A DNA stretch of 64,000 nucleotides from Trichobilharzia regenti (GCA_944472135.2 OX235270.1:59091267-59155266); one strand, 5' to 3'. Counted from the first letter of the stretch, positions 46,566 to 58,118 are shown. Notes: generated from the letters alone by a model not told the origin. Made by a program: numbers and translations.

Positions 46566-46692
46566 CGGTACGTTCAACGTTTGCGTTACATTTTTACGTG
46601 ATTCGTTACATAAAATTTATCTTGTTGTAATACTTGCACAAGTACTATACCACTTCCATACTTGCAACCATTAACTTTCATTTCTAATAGTT

Positions 46693-48275
46693 ATGGTTAA
46701 TCAAAGTAAAAAGCGACGAACCCATTCCCCTGTAAAACTGGTGTCTAATATAACGTCCTTGATAGCTACATCAAGCAACACACCCCCTACAAACGGCTAT
46801 AATGAGTCACACAACTCACTTGTAAGCCGTAAGCGTCGAGCTGGAACTGAGGATAAAACTGTACTGACAGCTAGTATTAGCACTACTCCTAAAAATTCAG
46901 TACCCTCTGCTCATACAGAACCCCTCCCTTCACCTTATGTGCTTATCGAAAAACTCCAGCCATCAAGCTCTTCTTCAGCACTATCTTCAGAAATAGAACT
47001 TCTAAAGTTGTCTATAGGTGAACTTAAGGCTGAGTTAAGGGAAATAAAAAACAGTAAGTCAGTAAATGCTGGAAACATCGAAACCGATACCGAGATATCC
47101 AAACTATCAGATCAGATCAGTGATATCAGATCGCAGGTCTGTGAATTGACACCTCTAACTATCCTCATGAAAACTGTAAATCTTAACAAGCTTGACACAG
47201 AATCGGTAACTAGGGTAGATAACCTCATTAATTTTGTTACCACAGAAGTAACAAAACGACTCGACGCAAAACTGAGTGCTATTGTCTACAACGTTCCGGA
47301 CAATGAGGCACTAAAAAAGGTACAGCGCATCTTACTTAGTGAAGCGAAAATGCCTAACTCCAAGACTAAGTGCTATAGGCTGAAGAAGAGTCAACATGAA
47401 AAGTGTTGTCCTATTCGTTTTCAGTTCGAAACACCGGCAGAGACAAGAAAATTCATCCACTCCCAACACACCCTATCGCAAGCCAGAAACTACAAACATA
47501 TAAAGGTCGGGGTGGACAAAACAGTCATAGAGAGGCGCGCACACAACTATCTCACTAAGACTAATTGTGAAACAGGTAATAGGACATTGCAAGCAGCCAT
47601 TATTCCCAACCCTGTGAAAGATACAGTAGACCCCACCGCATCACCCCTCTCAAAACACACAGAATTATCCCATCAGAGTGCAACACCAGCCGAAAGGCCA
47701 CTACACTGTAACCAAATAAATAACAGAACCACACCACCCATCACCGCAGAATCTAAAATGCCATTAAATAACCCCAGAAAAAAAGTCAAAACCCCCGAAA
47801 TTCGACTTTGTCATCTCCTAGCCATAACTTCATTGCTAAAGGTAAGGAAAATATGCCCCTAAATCATACCAACAAAAACAGTGGCAGCTTAAATAAACCC
47901 ACACTTCCCACGGTCAATAGTACTAGCACCCACAACGTGCTTAATCGCACCATGGCACACACTGATATCCAATGTCACAACAATGTCACCCTCAATAGTA
48001 CAAGTGGTAATAGTCAGAACTCGGCTATCAACAACTTAGGGTCTTCAGAGTATGGCACACAAACAAATTTTGACCGGATATATGGTACAAGTCTGCTGGG
48101 AACTAACCCACAATGCAGTACACACGAAACCCACACAAGGACACAACTAGCATCAAACAATAGGTGGAATAATAAGCCATGGTCATCAAAAGGATCCAAT
48201 CATTTTTTATCCCCCGCGTCCCTGTCAGCGTTGAAAAAACAGCTGGTAGGGATGTTAACACTCCTAAACCACTAG
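46693..48275 (+). CDS. CR1-A ORF1 protein (frame change at an A7 run)
   Basis: From ATG 46693 the frame is open to 47862, with a Ser/Thr/Pro-rich N-terminus and a coiled-coil-like region 'LLKLSIGELKAELREIKN'. The conserved block 'VYNVPDNEALKKVQ ... KCCPIRFQFETPAETRKF' follows; this type of ORF1 block binds nucleic acid. Past 47775 the sensible continuation ('SSPSHNFIAKGKENMP') is in the -1 frame, open to 48275 and overlapping ORF2 by 97 bp. The switch lies at AGA-AAA-AAA (about 47777-47784), either a one-base slip in this copy or a programmed shift. The C-terminal part is Asn/Thr-rich. Confidence 0.8.
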
Positions 48276-51200
48276 AGCTGGCTCCCTCCTTGCATGAAAA
48301 CAGGAACGGTCTAGTGCACCCGTATCCATTAGGCACACTTGACACCTGCACAAATATAGGTCAAATAAAGAACCCTACCCACTTCTGTAACCTAACTAAA
48401 AATAAAAATTCCTTGGTCTATAGCAAATCCAGTACTCCAACTCCTAATTCTCCACCGAAAACAGCACACAACAACTCGATAGACATAGGTGAGCATGATG
48501 CTGAAACTCCTCTTAACATAGGATCATCATGTCAAGCAGAACTACTGGGTGCTGAACCATATTCGGGGCTGACTAACGAACTTAAATACTTCAAATGCTA
48601 CTTCAACTCTCATCTTTACCTAATCCTCATAAATGCTAGATCTGTTCTAAATAAATTGCCGATGCTCAGAGCACTCACAGTAATATACAAACCCCCTGTA
48701 ATTGTCATCACTGAATCTTGGTGTCATTCGAACATCTTGGATGAAGAAATAAGCTTAGATAACTACACACACTTTCGGTGTGACAGGGAAGGTGGTAAGG
48801 GAGGGGGTTGTCTCATGTACTTTCTGAATGCACTTACTGTATCACAGCTAGAAAGTAGTACACTTAACATGCCTGAGACTCTATGGGTTAATGTACACTT
48901 AAATAACGTAACAGCATTAATTGGATGCACCTACAGAGCACCTGGCACCTTTAGTAATTACGAGACCCAACTTATTAATACTCTGGAGCAATTATCCGAC
49001 TTACAATACGACCATAAGATCCTATGTGGGGACTTTAACTTACCTGAAATCAACTGGGATATACCCACAGGCCCAACTAAATTTGATAAGTTCTTAGGCA
49101 CACTGGATATACTTGGCTGGAAACAAACTGTCACTACTCCCACAAGAGGTAACAACGTACTAGACTTAATCTTCTGCCACAATATAAGCCCCCTTTCAAC
49201 GCTAGTAGGTTCTGAGTTTCCAGGGAGCGACCACAAAACAGTGGTATGTGCACTGCCAATTCCGCTGAGTAGCAATGCATCTCATACCTCCACTTCACAA
49301 CAAGTAATATATAGGAACTATAGTAAGGCAAACTGGGCCTTGGTAGAATCAATGCTAAGATCCTCCGAATGGGATGAATACTTCACTACTGATGACCTCT
49401 CGAGAGCCCTAACCATCTTCTACCATAACACTAACACATGCTTAGATGCTGTCATTCCACTCCAAACACTAAAGGTTTCCCCACACAGAAAGTCATTCAT
49501 AAAACCAAAGGATCGTATGAAACTGAAGAAACTCTCAACAAGTTACTTCAAACACCACGACTTTGGCACTCTAGGTCTAATACTTAACACCCTTAGCTCC
49601 ATCTCACAAGCTCGAGATTTCCGTATGAGAAAGGAAGAACGCATCGCAGTAGCCAGTCCTGCTAGAGTGTATGCACTCACAGAAATCTTAAGGAAGCGAA
49701 TGAATCGCAAAAATCACAGCATTTCTCTCCTCATAGACAAAGGTAGGCTATGCACTAACTCTGCAGACATATGTGAACTATTCAACAAAACGTTTGCAGG
49801 TAACTACATTAAGCCCTCAGTCCAGCTACTCGATATACACCCTATTACTAATATGGCACAAACTCCATCTCCACTCACACCAAACCAAATTAGCACTGTT
49901 CAATTCACTTACGCTAATATTAACCAAACTATAAGAACCCTCAAAAGTTCAAAAGGTTTCGGTACCGACGGTATATCATCTTACTTCTATAAATATGGTG
50001 GCCCTGACATTCCTCTACTGCTGCTTAAAATATTCACAATGTCCCTAGAAACTCAAACTTACCCTGACATATGGAAGACTACATTCATTATGCCTAAACA
50101 CAAATCTGGCTCGAAAACTGAAGTCAGTAACTACCGGCCGATCAATATCACACCTATAGCATCTAGAATCATGGAGAGACTAGTCAAAGATAACCTAATC
50201 AAACATATGCTTAGCTGCAATATTATAAGTCCGAACCAACATGGATTCCTGAAATCCAGATCATGTTTAACATGTCACCTAGACTTCTTCAATTTTGTAA
50301 CCAGCAGTCGTGACAGACGGCAACTAGTACTTGTCATCTACTTTGACATTTCTAAGGCATTTGACCGTGTTGACCATTTACTGCTAACAAATAAGCTGAA
50401 CTCCTTAGGAATACGTGACCCATTATTAGGATGGCTTAAATCATTCCTTAACAATAGGTCCCAAATAGTTAAACTCGGGTCTGCAACCTCCAAACCTAGC
50501 CCTATCACTTCTGGTGTAGTACAAGGTAGTGTCATTGGACCCCTCCTATTTACGCTATACATCAATGACATATGCGCTTGCTTCACGCACGGGAAACCAT
50601 TCATCTTTGCAGATGACCTAAAAGTAGCTTATACATTCCAAAGTGATGACTTAGGGAACTTCGAGAATGTAGTGCAGAAGGAATTAGATAAAATGACTGC
50701 TTGGTCGTCCCTATGGAATCTCCAATTCAATCTGAACAAATGTGGCTGGATCTGCTTTGGCGCACCCTCAATTGACCTGAAATTAACGCTCCAATCTGCT
50801 AACCTAACAAGACTCCGAAGTGTCGTTGACCTAGGCCTTAGGTACTCTAGTGACTTGACATTCTCTGAGCAAGTAGCATCACAGACTAGAAAATCGAGGA
50901 TGCTCTTAGGATGCATACTCAGGAACTTTCACGACAATGAAGCCAAGCTAATTCTGTACAAAACATGTGTCAGACCACTACTAGAATACTGTCCATTTAT
51001 TATAAGCAGCACTCGCACACGTGACAAGCTAAGGATGGAAAGTATCCAACGATATTTTACCTCAAAACTACTTGGCTATGATTGTAAGAAAGACTACATC
51101 TCACGGTGCATGATCCTAAAACTTGACCCACTTTGGACAAGGCGACTTATTATAAACCTAATATTCTTCTTTAAGGTCCTTCACAAAATATCATTCTCAG

Positions 51201-51475
51201 GTAACAGGGACATACAATTCGCACAGGAAGGTTCTTACGATCTGCGTAACCAAACTTCCACAGTGACAACTCATTCTTTTAGGTCAACACTCCGTGAAAA
51301 CTTCTTCACAGTCATGTATTCTAAAATATGGAATAGCCTGCCTATAGATATCAGAACTTGCTCTTCGGTTACAAGCTTCAAACGCTCTCTATACAGACTG
51401 TTTCACTCTACTGATTATATTAATAAACTATTTACTCCTAGAACGAATCAAGCACTAATCTACTACAGCACCTAA
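48179..51475 (+). CDS. CR1-A ORF2: endonuclease-reverse transcriptase
   Basis: 1098 codons without a break. The APE-type endonuclease spans about residues 145-365: 'ILINARSVLNKLPM', 'VIVITESWCHS', 'LIGCTYRAPG', catalytic 'CGDFNLPEINW' (about 282) and 'GSDHKTVVC' (about 350). RT spans about residues 580-850: 'FGTDGISSYFYKYGG', 'YRPINITPIASRIME', 'QHGFLKSRSC', 'YFDISKAFDRVDHLL' (about 721), 'GVVQGSVIGPLLFTLYIND' and catalytic 'FIFADDLKVAY' (about 810). The C-terminal region 'KLILYKTCVRPLLEYC' is typical of CR1/Jockey proteins. The ATG choice is the first in frame. The N-terminal 140 residues are low complexity and may start later. The enzyme nicks DNA and copies its own RNA in place. Confidence 0.92.
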   Translation: MVIKRIQSFFIPRVPVSVEKTAGRDVNTPKPLELAPSLHENRNGLVHPYPLGTLDTCTNIGQIKNPTHFCNLTKNKNSLVYSKSSTPTPNSPPKTAHNNSIDIGEHDAETPLNIGSSCQAELLGAEPYSGLTNELKYFKCYFNSHLYLILINARSVLNKLPMLRALTVIYKPPVIVITESWCHSNILDEEISLDNYTHFRCDREGGKGGGCLMYFLNALTVSQLESSTLNMPETLWVNVHLNNVTALIGCTYRAPGTFSNYETQLINTLEQLSDLQYDHKILCGDFNLPEINWDIPTGPTKFDKFLGTLDILGWKQTVTTPTRGNNVLDLIFCHNISPLSTLVGSEFPGSDHKTVVCALPIPLSSNASHTSTSQQVIYRNYSKANWALVESMLRSSEWDEYFTTDDLSRALTIFYHNTNTCLDAVIPLQTLKVSPHRKSFIKPKDRMKLKKLSTSYFKHHDFGTLGLILNTLSSISQARDFRMRKEERIAVASPARVYALTEILRKRMNRKNHSISLLIDKGRLCTNSADICELFNKTFAGNYIKPSVQLLDIHPITNMAQTPSPLTPNQISTVQFTYANINQTIRTLKSSKGFGTDGISSYFYKYGGPDIPLLLLKIFTMSLETQTYPDIWKTTFIMPKHKSGSKTEVSNYRPINITPIASRIMERLVKDNLIKHMLSCNIISPNQHGFLKSRSCLTCHLDFFNFVTSSRDRRQLVLVIYFDISKAFDRVDHLLLTNKLNSLGIRDPLLGWLKSFLNNRSQIVKLGSATSKPSPITSGVVQGSVIGPLLFTLYINDICACFTHGKPFIFADDLKVAYTFQSDDLGNFENVVQKELDKMTAWSSLWNLQFNLNKCGWICFGAPSIDLKLTLQSANLTRLRSVVDLGLRYSSDLTFSEQVASQTRKSRMLLGCILRNFHDNEAKLILYKTCVRPLLEYCPFIISSTRTRDKLRMESIQRYFTSKLLGYDCKKDYISRCMILKLDPLWTRRLIINLIFFFKVLHKISFSGNRDIQFAQEGSYDLRNQTSTVTTHSFRSTLRENFFTVMYSKIWNSLPIDIRTCSSVTSFKRSLYRLFHSTDYINKLFTPRTNQALIYYST

Positions 51476-52612
51476 AAGACGCACTTCAACACCCTTAGCA
51501 ATCTTTAAACTATAAATAAACTAGCAGCATGGATGCATAAAGACAGTACGGAACATACAGGATTAGTTTACCCTTAGAAATAGGACGTGTCACTTTATTG
51601 TAACCTTCAAACGCTTGCTATATAAACTGTTTTATTCCAATGACTACCCCTACCAGAAACCATTAATTACTTCTAAAACGCATCAGTCATTAGAACACTA
51701 AAACGCTCAGACTCATTAATACACATTATGACACTAAATAAACTCTAAGACTTCGCATAAATAAAGTGAAAAGACAACTATAATTAAAAGTAATTTTTTA
51801 CTTATATGTTATAAAATTGACATAAACATTTACATATATACATTAATATCCTTTTAATGTTCACATACTTTCTCTTTCTGGTATTCTGCTGCTCTTATTC
51901 ATCTTCTGGTCGAGGTCGAACAACCCTGCATCTAAACTGAAATGAGGATTAATTCCAAACCATCTATATCATAACCACTCAAATTCCATGAACGATCCAA
52001 ATCTACCATTTGAAGACGCTGGCGAACATGCTGTAAATGAGTATTCATGATCTGAAATGAAGAAGCAACTGGTTTTCAACATTTTTCTGAACTTACGAAT
52101 ACAGTCCGCCATGCAGACACAAATGGAGCAAATGGAGAATTCTGGAATCGACCTCGACACCATTTGATGCAGTAAAACAACTTAATATGACCTTATCTAG
52201 TTTTCGTATCCACGGTCAAATTTCTTTCCTGTTATAAAACTAAAATAAGACTGCTGAAAAAGTGGAATAAATATATCACTGATCTCAACATAATACATCA
52301 ATAAACTTCAAACCAAGGGTGTTGCTCACAACAAAGTTATATAAGAGAATTGACTTCAAGCTTTTTTTCCCAGATATCCGTATTACATTCATCTGATGTC
52401 TGGTTTTTTTTAATGCGAAGACAATATTTCTATATCTCTTTATGTGCTACACAGACTTTATAGCAGACTGTTCCGACTGACTCTCATGTCAGAGAGAACA
52501 ACCAAACTGTAAATTCATCATACATCAAATTATGTGTAATTTATATAATAACTTATCCATGCCTGTACAATTGGTATGTTCCTGCATAAACAGGAAGAAA
52601 TATATATTATAT
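51476..52612 (+). other. CR1-A 3' UTR and tail
   Basis: No open frame. It contains a stretch near 51620-51700 resembling the end of ORF2 ('FKRLLYKLFYSNDYPYQKP'), perhaps a duplicated ORF2 terminus from an older copy. The final 80 bp (tatccatgcctgtacaa... tatatattatat) are shared with the orphan tail at 13141-13270 and mark the family's 3' end. Confidence 0.6.
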
Positions 52613-52688
52613 ATTTCGCGTGTGGATGATTTATGCTTGATGTCACACAAAATCGAAGACTTACAAGCGAAAACCGACAAACTGATCG

Positions 52689-52961
52689 GAAAAGCAGACA
52701 GGACTCCGGGTGAGCATAGACAAGACGGAGGTTATGAAAATAACCAACCAACAACAGCAACAACATCCAACGTCAATCACCATCAACAGGAGGGATTTGA
52801 AAGAGGTTACTTCATTCACTTATCTAGGGAGCATTGTCTCAACTACGGGCAGTCGGAATGGACGAGGATGTCATATCGAACGAGAATCGGTTGGGGGGCG
52901 AGAAACACATTCATCAACCTGAAATCAATCTGGAAATCTTCGTCACTCAGCATCATGATGC
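52689..52961 (+). pseudogene. RTE-clade relic (copy 2), 3' part
   Basis: Resumes the RTE text interrupted at 46565: 'MKITNQQ', '[20 protein letters not shown]', '[14 protein letters not shown]'. Relative to copy 1 it carries a 9-bp expansion of a caacaa-type run near 52752. Ends where the transposase exon begins. Confidence 0.8.
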
Positions 52962-54957
52962 TGATCAATTAATCTTCTTTGACGATGCAGCGCTAGTCAA
53001 TTTTGACTTAAGACGTTATAAGTCAATATTCTATCGGCGTCTCAAAAAGTACAATCTGGATTGGAAGAAGCGTGTAGAAGGTAAGCTTGTCCTTTCATAT
53101 TAATGTACACAGAATCATATGCGAAAATTCGTGAAAGTGAACCACAGCCTGAAACAATGCCAGGAAACATGGTTACTCCCCAACAAATTATCGTTCCAGT
53201 TGATGTTCATTGTAATAGAATGGCACCTGCACCGTCATTGGATGAACATTTACCGAATGGACAACTGTCTGCAACAGAGGAAGCTGACCAAACCGAGTGC
53301 ACTCCAGTGGATTCTGTTCGCAACGTCGTCTACAGATGCAAGCTGAATATGACTAATACTCGTATTTTGCTGGAAGAATTAAGGCCCCATCATCGTGAGC
53401 TGCCGACTGACCCTCGGACATTGATGAGGACTAAAGACTTTTTTGAAAGGAGAGCAGTTGGTACTGGAATATATGTTCACATTGGTCTTCGTCGTCAGAT
53501 TTTATCTCGGTTACAAATTGTCAGATATGAAGTCTCTGTGCCAATTGCTCTTCAGCTGAACATTGATGGTGCCCCAATTTTCAACAACTCCAAATTACAG
53601 ATGTGGCCAATACAAGGGAAGTTACTTTTGTCGGGCTGTGACAAGGTATTTTTGGTAGGAGTCTACTGTGGTTCGTGTAAACCTTTAAGTATACACAGTT
53701 TTTTTGAGGGACACTATCATGGAATTAGAAAACATTTGTGCTAAGGGTGTCACATTACCCAACAATCATCGCATAGACATTGTACTTAAGGCCGTCATCT
53801 GTGACACACCAGCAAGAGCACTAGTTAAGCAAATAAGTGGTCATAATTCAACACAAGGATGCGATAAATGTGAGGCTTTATGCCGTCGTGCTAATCATCG
53901 CATCGTTTTTCCTACTACATGTGCTGCTTTAAGAACAGACATGTCTTTTCGCAACCAAACTTTGCCATGTCACCAGAAGGGTAAATCTCCTTTCGTGAGA
54001 TTGCATGTAGACATGATCACTGTTTTTCCTATAGATAGCATGCATCTCATATACTTAGGTGTAGTTCGAAAGTTGATTGGCCTGTGGAAATCGATGGCCA
54101 CATCTAGGGCAGATGGCATGCATACTACGATATTGAACACTGTTAACTGCAGACTACTCAGCTCACACAAGTTGACTCCTTTTGAATTCCAGCGTAAGTG
54201 TCGAACATTAGACGACGTTGACCATTGGAACGCAACAGAGTGTAGGCTTTTTCTTTTATATTTAGGAGTGGTATACCTTAAAGACGTATTACCACCTTGC
54301 TTTGATGAGAACTTCTTCGATTTATTCTTGGCATGTTACATCTTAAGTCACCCGGCTTATTCTTCCTATTACCTAGATGACGCGAAGGGTTTATTATTGA
54401 AATTCGTTGGGAACTTTAGGTCATTATTTGGGGGAGAAAACATGGTCTACAATATCCATGGATTACTTCATATTTGTGGGGACGTGAAACAACACGGACC
54501 ACTGGACACTTTCTCATGTTTCCCATTCGAATCTAACATGCGTTTTCTCCAGACTCTAGTCAAAGGTCCCAATAACCCAGCAGTTCAGATAGGTAAACGC
54601 ATAGGAGGAAGATGGTTAGTCGAAGCTGATTCTGTAAAATCAGAGATAACTCCTAATGTATCTGTAAATGTGTCTAAGCAGACTGCTACGTTTTCCAACT
54701 TTAAAATAAGCTCATATCCTCCTGACAATTGCTTTGTGGTAGGCAATACACCAGGAGTGGTTTCAGAAATTGTAAGCGGAAATCAGTTTCGATTCCGAGC
54801 TTATAAGAACCCAAAGAGCTTTTTTAAAAACCCACTAGATTCCAGGGACATTGGGATATATCAGGTAGATAACTTTGAGGGTGACACAAGTTTACGGGCT
54901 TTCAGTGAAATTCGGGCGAAGTGCATTAAATCTCGAAAAATACCCATTTATTCATGA
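52962..54957 (+). pseudogene. CACTA/EnSpm-like transposase (copy 2), one T-run frameshift
   Basis: Exon 1 ends at 53080. After a 32-nt intron (53081-53112), exon 2 runs to TGA at 54957. The order is an N-terminal '[15 protein letters not shown]', then '[12 protein letters not shown]', '[19 protein letters not shown]', '[13 protein letters not shown]', a Cys/His cluster '[19 protein letters not shown]', the core '[20 protein letters not shown]', and '[19 protein letters not shown]' with '[10 protein letters not shown]'. These blocks define the large animal transposase family usually listed with EnSpm/CACTA. Seven Ts at 53699-53705, against six in copy 3 (59665-59670), break the frame. The start lies in or upstream of the RTE junction and is not seen. 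Confidence 0.65.
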
Positions 54958-55299
54958 GTAAAAACACAGTTTTTGTTCAGCGAAGAAATTTCTTCTCAAC
55001 GACTTCATTTTCAAGCTGTACAGTCGTATTTATATTACAGAAAAAGGTTATTAAGTGGCACTAAATAATTGCTCAGTCAATGTACGGATATATGTGATAA
55101 AAGTTATAAGGGGTAGAGTTGAAGTGGATAAATTACAGAATTATTAAAGATTGTTTCATAAGTGAATTGATATCAAAAGTGTCAAGTGTTATCTAAAAAT
55201 TTTAAAAATTAGCAGTACGATTACGATAAGAATGAAGATGTGAAGTGAAGTGGAAAGAATTCAAGTGGTAAAATAAAATAAAAACTAGAAAGAACATTA
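54958..55299. other. 3' flank of transposase copy 2
   Basis: AT-rich, non-coding, shared almost unchanged with 60920-61261. Probably the transposase 3' UTR followed by the 3' end of the minus-strand Penelope-type fragment. Confidence 0.5.
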
Positions 55300-55655
55300 T
55301 TATGACCAAGGTAAAGAAAGGGGTTTGACAAAACGCTTTTGAACACATAATTTAGGTTTCTGTTCATGTACAGCTAAAGCTTCGGCTATGCATAAGTGAA
55401 GAAAACGTAAACTTTTGGAACGGTTCGATTTTGCCATGTAGATAAATTTGAAAGATGAATCACGAGGGACTAAATGACCAGATTCTAAAAGGTGATCACA
55501 AATAGACGACTTTGCAGTTCTACGTTCGCCTTTCATTAACCAAACCGGATAGGGTTCAGCTACATGTTTTCGGAGATTACGCTTACAACGTCCAATATAA
55601 ACAGCTCCACAAGAGCAGGTAAAAGAGTAAATACACATAGATGTGGACATAGAAG
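55300..55655 (-). pseudogene. GIY-YIG endonuclease fragment, Penelope-type (copy 2)
   Basis: A minus-strand domain of about 116 codons: 'CIYSFTCSCGAVYIGRCKRNL', 'SSICDHLLESGH' and 'CIAEALAVHEQKPKLCVQKRF'. This is the GIY-YIG endonuclease found at the C-terminus of Penelope-like retroelements (schistosomes have Cercyon-type elements). The RT part is absent. In this copy the helix after YIG reads 'RKHVAEPYP', whereas copy 3 reads 'RKRVAEHYP'. The conserved Arg and the His next to Glu are changed, which should inactivate it. It ends at the BEL-type 5' LTR (55659). Confidence 0.75.
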
Positions 55656-55658
55656 TGC

Positions 55659-56016
55659 TGTCAATGGAGCTGAAGATTGAACGATCTATTCTTGGTTGTT
55701 TGCTCAAAATCAACTTCCCCGATTTTCGCGGAGGCATCAATACGACAGTCATCGTCTCATCGGTCGCTGTTCAGAAAGAAGAGTAAAATATCGTCATAAG
55801 TAATACAATGATTTATTATTGTAATATTTGTTTACAGACCTTAGTTCGCTTATTCCTTTTATATGTTGGTGTAACAATAAACAAATATCACGCGGCAGAT
55901 CGGTGTTTTGGTTTTTGCGTCCGTTATAACTAAGCGTTTCCGAAATCTTCGAAGAACAGCGTGGGCCCGAGCGCAGCGAGAGCTGGGCATTAACGGTTTA
56001 TGAGACGTAATTGACA
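55659..56016 (+). repeat. BEL-type element 5' LTR (copy a)
   Basis: Bounded by TGTCAAT and ATTGACA, 358 bp. About five differences from the 3' LTR, for example gatctattc against gatcaattc and cgtaattgaca against cgtgattgaca. Confidence 0.88.
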
Positions 56017-56160
56017 GTTTCTGACGATAGAAACAGATCTGGCGGATTCAAACAGTTGGTGAAAGTTTGGATAGTCGCCGTTCATTTTTCCTGGTGCCGG
56101 TCAAGTCCGCTTTGAACAAGCAATATCTGGAACACTCTTGGAATTGGGTCAAGTTCAACA

Positions 56161-58115
56161 ATGCCTGGGTCAAAGAAGGGACAGAGTGTCTTGGATACAA
56201 ACAGGAAAGTAAGTCATGGTGACTTGTCTGTTAATTGTAACGATGTGTCTGATGTTAAGCATGACATGGTTGATGTTACTGTTTCGCCGTTCAGGGATAA
56301 TAGGAACATCAAACTCCCTAAATTTGAACCACGGTGTTTTGATGGAAACCCGGCTGATTATTTACAATTTGTAAAGGAGTTTGAGATCATGTTGAGTTGT
56401 TTTTTATTAAATGATGAATTGAAGTTAATGTATTTGATGAGATATTGCACTGGAGATGCTGCAAGAGCTATACAGTGCTGTAAGTTTATGAAGCCAAAAG
56501 AGGGCTACTACGAGGCTATGAGCATATTACGTCAAAGGTTTGGAAGACCTTCGATGATTGCAGGGAAATTATTCGAGGCTGTTAAGGGTAATGGTGGTCA
56601 ATTACAGGATGACTCCCAGGCACTCACTGAGTTTTTAGATAATTTGCTAATTTACAAGAATGGAATGATTTCGATGAATCGCGTGAGTGACCTCAACTCG
56701 AGTTTTATACTAGAAGTAATAGCAAGACGTCTACCTACTCGACTGCAAAGGAAGTGGGTGAAGATAAGCTCCCATATGGAGGATGAGGGTATCGAGCCAA
56801 GGTTTGATGATATCCTGAAACTGGTAAAAGATAGCGTCAATCAATCTATGAGCAAGTTCGCCAGTCTATTACATCTCACCCCTAGAATAGAGCAGTCTGA
56901 GGTCAAAATGCAATCATTGATGACGAATAGGCCTCAGAGAGGTGGATATCGAGAAGGCTTGATGATGTCTAGTAATGCATATAGACCTAGTGAGTGTACC
57001 AGGTTTCGTAGTACATCCTCAACAGATAAGTTACAAGATGCAAGACAAACACGGTTTTGTTTTACACGTTTGCAAGAGGTGCATACAGAAGTGAACTGTG
57101 AACCAGTGAGCAAGTTCAGTGATAAGCTAAATGTAAACTCCAGGTCTGACTCCGAATTGTGTGACGATAACAGTGCGGTGAAGAAGTCTGTAGTTGCAAC
57201 TGGTAAGCCGTTGTTGAATAGAGTGTCACAGAATAGAGTTACTGCTTCAGAGTGCAGTTCTGACTCCAAAAGTTTACAAGGTATAACTAGTCAGTGTGAA
57301 GATATAAAACCTTTAATGATTTGTGAGGAGGAACCAAAATTGTCTACTTCTGTTATTAAAGAGTTTGAAAATGATGAACTTGACGGTAAATTGAATATTT
57401 GTGGTAATGATCATGATAGTGCAGATTTGTCTTTGGTTGATCATTATGAGATGCGGGATATGCCTACTACTGCTAAGTTAAATAAAGGTTCTGTACAACT
57501 ACAACGTGAAGTAGAATTGAACGCAGATGCAGTTCCAAAGGTGTGCATACTTGTGAGACAGTCAGTGTAATTGATCAGCGTGTAGCCCACCTATCATCAG
57601 ATGATAGTGCTAAACCCGAACTAGTAGTGAAAGACAGCAGTGGTGGTAATCTTGCAGTCGGACAACTATCTGAACGCCGAAAAAGAACAGCTTCTGATCC
57701 ACCGCTAAGTTCATCACCTTGTGTCACTCAGTCATCGTTGGTGCTGTCATCCACAATGAAACAGATGCCCATCAACTCAAGTATCTTCTGCAATGACTAT
57801 GCTAGTATCAGTTCGTTTGAAAGGACGAATATCAATGGTCAGTTTAGTGAGGATAAGCCAAGTGTAAACCAGAGAGTAATTGTTAAATTGACTTGCACGA
57901 ATAAAGGCATTTCTAGTTTCAAGTTACTATTTGAATGTTATTATCTTTGGTGTAAATTACTCTGTTTCTACACTTGGTTGATGAGATATGTCGTGTGTTT
58001 GTTGGTCATCTATATTCTACGATACAATGACATGGGCGTGTTGCCGTTCAGATTTGAGGATATAGCTGATAGAAGGAAGTTAGCAAATGAACTCTGCGAC
58101 GATTTTCCAACCTAG
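56161..58115 (+). pseudogene. BEL/Pao-type Gag with hydrophobic C-terminal extension
   Basis: Starts at ATG 56161 ('MPGSKKGQSVLDTN'). The Gag core (about residues 45-240) has 'IKLPKFEPRCFDGNPADYL', 'LMYLMRYCTGDAARAIQC', 'YYEAMSILRQRFGRPSMIAG' and 'LEVIARRLPTRLQRKWVKI', the DUF1759-like pattern of BEL/Pao Gag. A long Ser/Asp-rich region follows. One base is missing near 57536 compared with the minus-strand copy, so the frame changes and continues at 57543 ('HTCETVSVIDQRVAHLSSDD'). The end (about 57925-58020) holds a run of about 30 hydrophobic, aromatic and Cys residues ('WLMRYVVCLLVIYIL') that could be a membrane segment. No zinc knuckle or protease motif is seen. Confidence 0.72.
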
Positions 58116-58118
58116 AGC

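Larger units (their letters stand above)
46566..52612 (+). mobile_element. CR1-A, full-length CR1-clade element with 76-bp TSD
   Basis: A 6047-bp insertion with a 5' UTR of about 130 bp, ORF1, a slightly overlapping ORF2 of 1098 codons, a 1.1-kb 3' UTR and an AT-rich tail tatatattatat. It is flanked by a perfect 76-bp duplication of the RTE target (46490-46565 and 52613-52688). The uninterrupted target is seen at about 782-858. ORF2 is completely open, so this copy is young. The clade call (CR1; schistosome SR1/Perere-like) rests on protein motifs. Confidence 0.9.
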
